In this document: piece after piece, positions 59,139 through 64,000 of the stretch | Numbering within the stretch: the stretch's first letter is position 1 | How the letters are laid out: the number at the start of each line of letters is the position of its first letter | Source of the DNA: Pseudoneobacillus sp052180215 | Lineage (GTDB): Bacteria > Bacillota > Bacilli > Bacillales > Cytobacillaceae | Length of the DNA: 64,000 nt | Reading direction: 5' to 3' | Assembly (NCBI RefSeq): GCF_052180215.1 | Contig: NZ_CP197471.1 | Location: forward strand, 3,930,001-3,994,000 | Made by a program: the position numbers and the translations under genes | The notes under the pieces: generated by a model | Databases searched by the model: none | What the model was told of the DNA's origin: nothing | Seen by the model: only the letters and a program-made list of their open reading frames with translations

Positions 59139-60371
59139 CCTAAAAAATAAATAGAGGCTTAGGATGAAAGCGGAAGTAATAAAGGCTACCACCACACTCA
59201 AAAGACGATCAAGGAACATCATCGATCCATACCCCATACCCAAGCTTATAACCGAAGCAACCACGACTACTTGATTATGTATCGTTTTTAAATAAAGAAC
59301 AGATAACACCGGCAGCAACAGCGCGGAATATAAAATACCAATGAAAAAAAACAATTCTAAAATAGATGGCTGAATGAAGAAATAAGCCAAATACAAGGTC
59401 CCAATAATAGAAATGATGATGAAAGAAAAACTCTTCTTCTTTTTTGAAAATCTTTCTGTTTCGAATAAAATGAAGAAATCTTGTATTCTGACAAAGTAGG
59501 TAGAAATTAACGTGCCCAGCAAAGTCGCAGAGGTAATCATAAGTAAAATCGATGAATCAAATAAGTGCAAAAGATCATAAAAAACGGTTCTGAGACTGTG
59601 AAATCCACCTAAACCTAGGACTGGAAAAATAATAATAGAAAAAGTAACCGGAATGGTCGCCCAGATAAAGCCAGTAAATAGTAGGCTTCGTCTTACTTTT
59701 TCTTTTTTAATACGAAACAGCAAGCTCCATGAACCAGGGTCAGTCACTAATTTCCCTAAAAATATAAGAAAAACAGACAGTACTAATAAAGATAATTCCT
59801 TTAACTGTATACTAAATAAATAGGGATGGTATAATCTCATACCAAAATACATTTGCTCTAGGTTTTTGCTCAGAAATAGATACACAAATACGATGATGAT
59901 AACAGCTTGGAAGAGGCCAAATTTATAAATCGTATATCTTCTAATATTCCGAAGTCGGCGAAAAAAGAGGAAGGGTACACTAATCAGCATAAATAAGAAG
60001 ACACCCATTTTAGCTGGTAAATGGAAGACGGCATAAAAGATAATACTAGAACCAATAGCTAATAGCAGAAAATCAAATACATACCCTACTCCGATGAGCA
60101 AAAAGAATGTTTTGATCGTTTTTTCTCCAACCTTTCCCTTCCATAAAGGAATAGGGACTTCTACACTTCCTTTTCTTTGTAGTCTTTTCCCTATTACACC
60201 AAATAAAGAAAATGCAAAAGCTCCGGTAATTCCGTATAATACGCCAGCTAAAATACCATACGTCATTGTGACTAATGAGGCTGTAAACATAGCATTAGCC
60301 GACATCCATCTTGAAATCATTAATATAGAGGATATTCCTAAACCTAACTCTTCCTTTTCATTCGTACGCAA
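59115..60371 (-). CDS. SSS-like (sodium:solute symporter-type) membrane protein, 418 aa
   Basis: About 11-12 membrane helices over the whole length. The opening LGISSILMISRWMSANAMFTASLVTMTYGILAGVLYG and general layout resemble the SSS/SLC5 superfamily, but I see no clear sodium-site motif and the match is loose. The start is TTG, directly after the response-regulator stop, with GAGGAT inside that gene. It is the last gene of a kinase-regulator-transporter set. Confidence 0.65.
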   Translation of the reverse strand: MRTNEKEELGLGISSILMISRWMSANAMFTASLVTMTYGILAGVLYGITGAFAFSLFGVIGKRLQRKGSVEVPIPLWKGKVGEKTIKTFFLLIGVGYVFDFLLLAIGSSIIFYAVFHLPAKMGVFLFMLISVPFLFFRRLRNIRRYTIYKFGLFQAVIIIVFVYLFLSKNLEQMYFGMRLYHPYLFSIQLKELSLLVLSVFLIFLGKLVTDPGSWSLLFRIKKEKVRRSLLFTGFIWATIPVTFSIIIFPVLGLGGFHSLRTVFYDLLHLFDSSILLMITSATLLGTLISTYFVRIQDFFILFETERFSKKKKSFSFIIISIIGTLYLAYFFIQPSILELFFFIGILYSALLLPVLSVLYLKTIHNQVVVVASVISLGMGYGSMMFLDRLLSVVVAFITSAFILSLYLFFRKKEETPV

Positions 60372-60372
60372 G

Positions 60373-61071
60373 CTAGTGTATCCTCATTTCTCGATAATTT
60401 TTGGCGGTAAAACCCGTTTTAAGTTTAAAAATCGAACTAAAATAATGGAGACTATTGAATCCAACCTTTTCGGCGATCTGGGAAATGGTTAAATGGTCGT
60501 TGGTTAGTAAATTTTTTGCGATTTCGATTCTGTAATCAATAAGGTAATCGGAAAAGGATTTTCCTACTTCTTCACTAAATTTACGACTCAAATAAGAAGA
60601 GTTAACATGGATGTCCGTTGCTACGGAGGATAGATTTAATTTCTCATGATATTTTTGATGAATAACCCTGATGGCATCAGAAACAATTTTGGAACAATCT
60701 AAGTAATCGATTTCCCTAGCATACTTTTGAATGACTTCTTTCAGTTCACTCTCAATAATCGGTTTGGTCAGGAAATCATTGACCCCTATTTGGATGGCTC
60801 TTTTGGCATAATCAAATTCTTGATGGGCTGTAATGATCACAATCGAAATTCCTTCAAACTTTTCTTTTAACTCTTTTGCCAGTTCCAGGCCCGACTTCCC
60901 AGGCATCTCAATATCAAGGAAAGCTAAATGAAAGTGATGCTGTTTGGATAAATGTAAGGCTTGACTACCATCCATCGTTGTATAAAGGTTCCACATCGGG
61001 CAAAGAGGTTTTATGAAATATTCAAGCTGCTCTAATACAATCGGTTCATCATCGACTAGTAAGACATTCAT
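60373..61071 (-). CDS. AraC-type response regulator (YesN-like), 232 aa
   Basis: Receiver domain with phosphorylation site D53 (FLDIEMPGKSG) and a C-terminal AraC pair of helix-turn-helix motifs (LSSVATDIHVNSSYLSRKF and ISQIAEKVGFNSLHYFSSIF). GTG at 61074 is in frame, but AAAGGTGG is better spaced for the ATG at 61071. It lies between its kinase gene and the transporter gene. Confidence 0.9.
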   Translation of the reverse strand: MNVLLVDDEPIVLEQLEYFIKPLCPMWNLYTTMDGSQALHLSKQHHFHLAFLDIEMPGKSGLELAKELKEKFEGISIVIITAHQEFDYAKRAIQIGVNDFLTKPIIESELKEVIQKYAREIDYLDCSKIVSDAIRVIHQKYHEKLNLSSVATDIHVNSSYLSRKFSEEVGKSFSDYLIDYRIEIAKNLLTNDHLTISQIAEKVGFNSLHYFSSIFKLKTGFTAKNYREMRIH

Positions 61072-61166
61072 CACTATTCCACCTTTATGAAGTCCTAAAA
61101 TAAAGCTGCTTTTATTAATATAGTACCATGTTTCGATAAAATTTTTATCTGATTTTTCAAAAATCT

Positions 61167-61922
61167 CTAAAATTCCTTCTTAATAGGCCAACTCGCAATC
61201 ACCTTTACTCCTCCAGTTGGCACTTGCTCCAAATGAATCGAAGCCTGATGACCGAACAATAAAGAAAGGCGTTTTTTAATATTCTTTAATCCATGACCAC
61301 TTGTTTGATCGATATCAAAATCGTCGTCTATGACCCCAATTCCATTATCTATTACTTCCAGAGTAGCCGTCGTTTCATCTGTTCTGAATCGTATATGAAG
61401 CTCAATCATCCCTGATTTTTTCTCAAGGCTATGCTTAAAGGCATTTTCTGTTAAGGTTTGGAGCATATACGGGGGAATAAAGACTGCCACATTACTAGAA
61501 GGCGCTAGTTCGTAAAAAATCGTTAGTCGGCTACCCATTCGTATTTGTTGAATGGATAAGTAATGCTTCGTGTATTCTAGCTCATCGGAAAAAGAAATTA
61601 ATTGTTCCTTTTCTCGATATTTAAACTTTAAAAATAAGGATAGATGCTCTAACACTTCAATGAGTTGTTCATTTTTCTTTAGTCTAGCTAGACCTAAGAT
61701 CAAATTCATGGTATTAAACAGAAAATGAGGATGAATTTGCTGATTTAATTGCATGTATTCACTTTGCTTTAATTCCTTTTCTAAACGGACCTTTACATTT
61801 TCATGCTTTAACACATCAATCTCCCGTTCAAAAGCGAGAATCGAAAACAAAGCAATGGAGCCTACGACAGGACCTAACAATGCTAATGTAATAAGTGCAG
61901 TATAGACATTAAATGAAATCAT
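61167..61922 (-). CDS. Short membrane histidine kinase (His_kinase/LytS-YesM type), 251 aa
   Basis: One or two N-terminal helices (about 4-32), a coiled coil, then the His_kinase motif QQIHPHFLFNTMN with H64 and an ATPase domain (LTENAFKHS, VIDNGIGV, GHGLKNIKKRL). There is no extracellular sensor domain, so the signal must come through the membrane or a partner. AGGTGG lies directly before the ATG at 61928 and six bases before the one at 61922, so the latter is chosen. Confidence 0.88.
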   Translation of the reverse strand: MISFNVYTALITLALLGPVVGSIALFSILAFEREIDVLKHENVKVRLEKELKQSEYMQLNQQIHPHFLFNTMNLILGLARLKKNEQLIEVLEHLSLFLKFKYREKEQLISFSDELEYTKHYLSIQQIRMGSRLTIFYELAPSSNVAVFIPPYMLQTLTENAFKHSLEKKSGMIELHIRFRTDETTATLEVIDNGIGVIDDDFDIDQTSGHGLKNIKKRLSLLFGHQASIHLEQVPTGGVKVIASWPIKKEF

Positions 61923-61992
61923 CGACATCCACCTATTTTTTTAATGTAGAAAATGACTAAAACAAGGATCTTTACCCTTAGAATAAAGATTA

Positions 61993-62021
61993 GTGCCACT
62001 AAAGACAAGCTTTAGTGGCAC
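61993..62021 (-). terminator. Hairpin after the second opp cluster
   Basis: GTGCCACTAAAG and CTTTAGTGGCAC form a perfect 12-bp stem with a 5-base loop, 15 bp past the stop. There is no T run, so it is either a weak terminator or an mRNA 3' protector. Confidence 0.6.
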
Positions 62022-62036
62022 CATTTCCTTTAAACT

Positions 62037-63017
62037 TTAAACGATGTCACAGGCCACAAAGTGCCCTGGTCCAACCTGGCGTAAGCTTTGGGTATTCTCC
62101 CGGCATTGTTCCGTTGCCATTGGACAACGTGTATGAAAGCGGCAGCCTGAAGGTGGATTGATCGGTGACGGAACATCCCCCGTTAGAATCATTCTTTCTT
62201 TATTTCGTTTACGAGTTGGCTCTGGGATGGCCGATAATAACGCTTTCGTATACGGGTGCTGCGGATTTTCAAATAAAGATTTCTTATCAGCGATTTCTAC
62301 AATATTTCCTAAATACATGACAATCACCCGATCCGAAATATGACGAACTACACCAAGATCATGGGAGATAAATAAGTAGGTTAATTGATATTCTTTTTGC
62401 AGTTTTTTCAAAAGATTAAGCACCTGTGCCTGTACGGATACATCTAAGGCAGATACGGCTTCATCACAGATTAATAGCTTCGGCTTAACCGCAAGAGCAC
62501 GAGCAATGCCAATACGCTGACGCTGTCCACCACTAAATTCATGGGGATAACGGTGAATCATATCGGCTCTTAAACCAACCTGTTCAAGCAATTCGATGGT
62601 ACGCTGTCTTCGCTCTGCCTTTGGTACGACATTCAAGATTCCCATGGCCTCTTCAATCATTCGCCCAACCGTTTGTCGTGGATTTAAGGAAGCATAAGGA
62701 TCTTGGAAGATAACCTGTAGATCTCTTCGTTTTTCTCTCATTTTATTTTTTGAAAGACTTAGCAGGTTTTCTCCTTTAAAAAGGATCTGACCTGAAGTTG
62801 GCTCATCTAGTCGCAGTATCGCCCGACCAGTGGTCGATTTCCCACAGCCTGACTCCCCAACAATACTGACCGTCTCTCCTTCAAAAATTTCAAAGCTGAT
62901 TCCGTCTACTGCTTTAACGTGATTCACGGTTCGGCCGAAGACACCGCCTTTAATGGGAAAGTATTGCTTTAAATCCTTTACCTCTAATAATGGATTCTTT
63001 GTTTTAACCGTTAACAT
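62037..63017 (-). CDS. Peptide ABC transporter ATP-binding protein (OppF/DppF-like), 326 aa
   Basis: Second OppF-like ATPase of the window. Walker A GESGCGKSTTGRA, signature FSGGQRQRIGIARALAV, Walker B LLICDEAVSALD (alanine in place of the usual proline after DE), H-loop FISHDLGVVRHIS, and the C-terminal CRFHTRCPMA domain. The frame is open to 63065, but the ATG at 63017 with GGGGGC upstream gives the normal family start and overlaps the OppD-like gene by only 14 bases. Confidence 0.92.
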   Translation of the reverse strand: MLTVKTKNPLLEVKDLKQYFPIKGGVFGRTVNHVKAVDGISFEIFEGETVSIVGESGCGKSTTGRAILRLDEPTSGQILFKGENLLSLSKNKMREKRRDLQVIFQDPYASLNPRQTVGRMIEEAMGILNVVPKAERRQRTIELLEQVGLRADMIHRYPHEFSGGQRQRIGIARALAVKPKLLICDEAVSALDVSVQAQVLNLLKKLQKEYQLTYLFISHDLGVVRHISDRVIVMYLGNIVEIADKKSLFENPQHPYTKALLSAIPEPTRKRNKERMILTGDVPSPINPPSGCRFHTRCPMATEQCRENTQSLRQVGPGHFVACDIV

Positions 63018-64000
63018 TTGACAGTGCCCCCTTTCCAACCAATGGCTTTTCTCCTTGCCATTCATCTGTATAAATCCAACAGCGAACTTGCTCGTTTTTT
63101 TCCAAAGAAACTAAGTCTGGCAGTTTTTCATGACATAAGGTAGTCGCATAGGGACAACGAGGAGCAAATCGACACCCGATTGGCATATCCGTTGGGCTCG
63201 GTACACTGCCTTTAATCGCGATTAATTCCTCTACATCTTCATCCACACGGGGAATGGAGTTTAATAGCCCTTCTGTATAAGGGTGTTTCGGCTGCTCAAA
63301 TAAGGAATCCGTATCGGTATATTCGACGACCTTCCCTGCATACATAACAGCGACCATATCGCATGTCTCCGCCACCACTCCGAGGTCATGGGTAATCATA
63401 ATCACAGCTGAACCAAAGTCTTCTTGTAACTTTTTTAATAAATCTAAGATTTGCGCTTGAATCGTCACATCCAAAGCCGTTGTCGGTTCATCCGCAATCA
63501 ATAATTCTGGATTACAAGCGAGCGCCATGGCAATCATGACCCGCTGACGCATCCCCCCACTCAACTCATGGGGTTCTTGTTTCGCTCTTTTTTCAGGAGA
63601 GGGGATTCCGACAAGCTTAAGCATATCAACGGCCTTTTCCCAAGCTTGTTTTCTATTTAGTTTTTGATGAATTCGAATCGCTTCGGCAATTTGTTCACCT
63701 ACTGAGTAGACCGGATTGAGAGAAGTCATGGGCTCCTGAAAGATCATCGAAATTTCATTACCACGAATGCTTCTCATTTTTTCATCGGAATAGTTTAATA
63801 GATTCTCTCCTTTAAAAAGAACCTCTCCACCGGCAATTTTTCCTGAATCAATTAATCTCATAATCGATAAAGAGGTGATACTTTTTCCACACCCAGATTC
63901 TCCTACAATCCCTAAAGTCTGTCCTTTTTCAACTTTAAAATCCACACCGTCAACCGCTTTTACTACACCTCTGTCTGTAGAAAAATGGGTTTGCAAATTT
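63004..64000 (-). CDS. Peptide ABC transporter ATP-binding protein (OppD/DppD-like), 5' end outside window
   Basis: The frame runs off the window edge; about 332 codons are visible and only some residues at the start are missing. Walker A GESGCGKSITSL, signature LSGGMRQRVMIAMALA, Walker B LLIADEPTTALD, H-loop ITHDLGVVAETCD and the CRFAPRCPYA C-terminal domain. The rest of this transporter (permeases, binding protein) presumably lies beyond 64 kb. Confidence 0.92.
   Translation of the reverse strand, partial: NLQTHFSTDRGVVKAVDGVDFKVEKGQTLGIVGESGCGKSITSLSIMRLIDSGKIAGGEVLFKGENLLNYSDEKMRSIRGNEISMIFQEPMTSLNPVYSVGEQIAEAIRIHQKLNRKQAWEKAVDMLKLVGIPSPEKRAKQEPHELSGGMRQRVMIAMALACNPELLIADEPTTALDVTIQAQILDLLKKLQEDFGSAVIMITHDLGVVAETCDMVAVMYAGKVVEYTDTDSLFEQPKHPYTEGLLNSIPRVDEDVEELIAIKGSVPSPTDMPIGCRFAPRCPYATTLCHEKLPDLVSLEKNEQVRCWIYTDEWQGEKPLVGKGALSNVNG

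Noticed and set aside
1..64000. tRNA, rRNA, T-box or riboswitch
   Set aside because: No conserved tRNA arms, rRNA stretches or familiar leader motifs were seen by eye in any gap; a covariance-model search was not possible.

Overview
The window looks like chromosomal DNA of a low-GC, endospore-forming member of the Bacillaceae (Bacillus, Neobacillus or a close relative; I cannot name the species). The grounds are Shine-Dalgarno sites of the AGGAGG type before most genes, frequent TTG and GTG starts, an alpha/beta-type small acid-soluble spore protein, a GerA-type germinant receptor operon, YjcZ-type micro-proteins, a YIEGIA protein with its partner, and perfect matches to the Bacillus CcpA (cre) and Spo0A (0A box) operators. 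No rRNA, tRNA or CRISPR array was seen.

Layout. 1-8 kb: the tail of an immune inhibitor A-type metalloprotease, then a very large secreted two-headed pullulanase/alpha-amylase on the minus strand behind two cre sites. 7.7-17.8 kb: mostly single genes (metallo-hydrolase, membrane diguanylate cyclase, VanZ-like protein, lipoprotein, tRNA hydroxylase TrhO, spore protein, NlpC/P60 endopeptidase with SLH domains, YkgJ, a CBS protein and GalE). 18.1-19.5 kb: an IS3-family element inserted into a 184-bp palindromic repeat whose uninterrupted copy lies at 35.3 kb. 19.7-24.8 kb: two near-identical DUF1659-DUF2922 gene pairs, the second followed by yvrJ, flanking an esterase, an M3 oligoendopeptidase and a membrane protein.

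24.8-33 kb: a minus-strand operon that reads AsnC/Lrp regulator, M20 amidohydrolase, OppD, OppF, OppB, OppC, repeat array, OppA. It probably imports small peptides or acylated amino acids and hydrolyses them inside the cell. 33.3-37.8 kb: a Nudix hydrolase, two more diguanylate cyclases and a histidine-kinase remnant. 37.8-41.4 kb: an ABC exporter with a two-component system (YvfRSTU-like), bracketed by two identical 48-bp perfect palindromes. 41.4-53 kb: assorted genes, including an ArsR regulator divergent from a flavin reductase, an orphan OppB/OppC-like permease pair, a POT peptide transporter, the YIEGIA pair and a cupredoxin protein that lacks several copper ligands. 53.2-57.3 kb: gerA-type A, B and C genes plus a 52-residue fourth gene that looks like a D subunit. 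58.3-64 kb: an acid phosphatase, a module of SSS-like transporter, short kinase and AraC-type regulator, and the end of a second Opp transporter.

The most unusual signal is a set of intergenic arrays of short motifs repeated every 20-21 bp. TATCGGACA occurs five times near 0.9 kb. TATGCTCGA occurs sixteen times near 21.4 kb and sixteen times in the opposite orientation near 26.9 kb. TATCTGAC occurs four times and TATCCGAC five times near 45.6 kb. The arrays share spacing (two helical turns) and a related core, but differ in exact motif. One of them separates oppC from oppA. I do not recognise this family.
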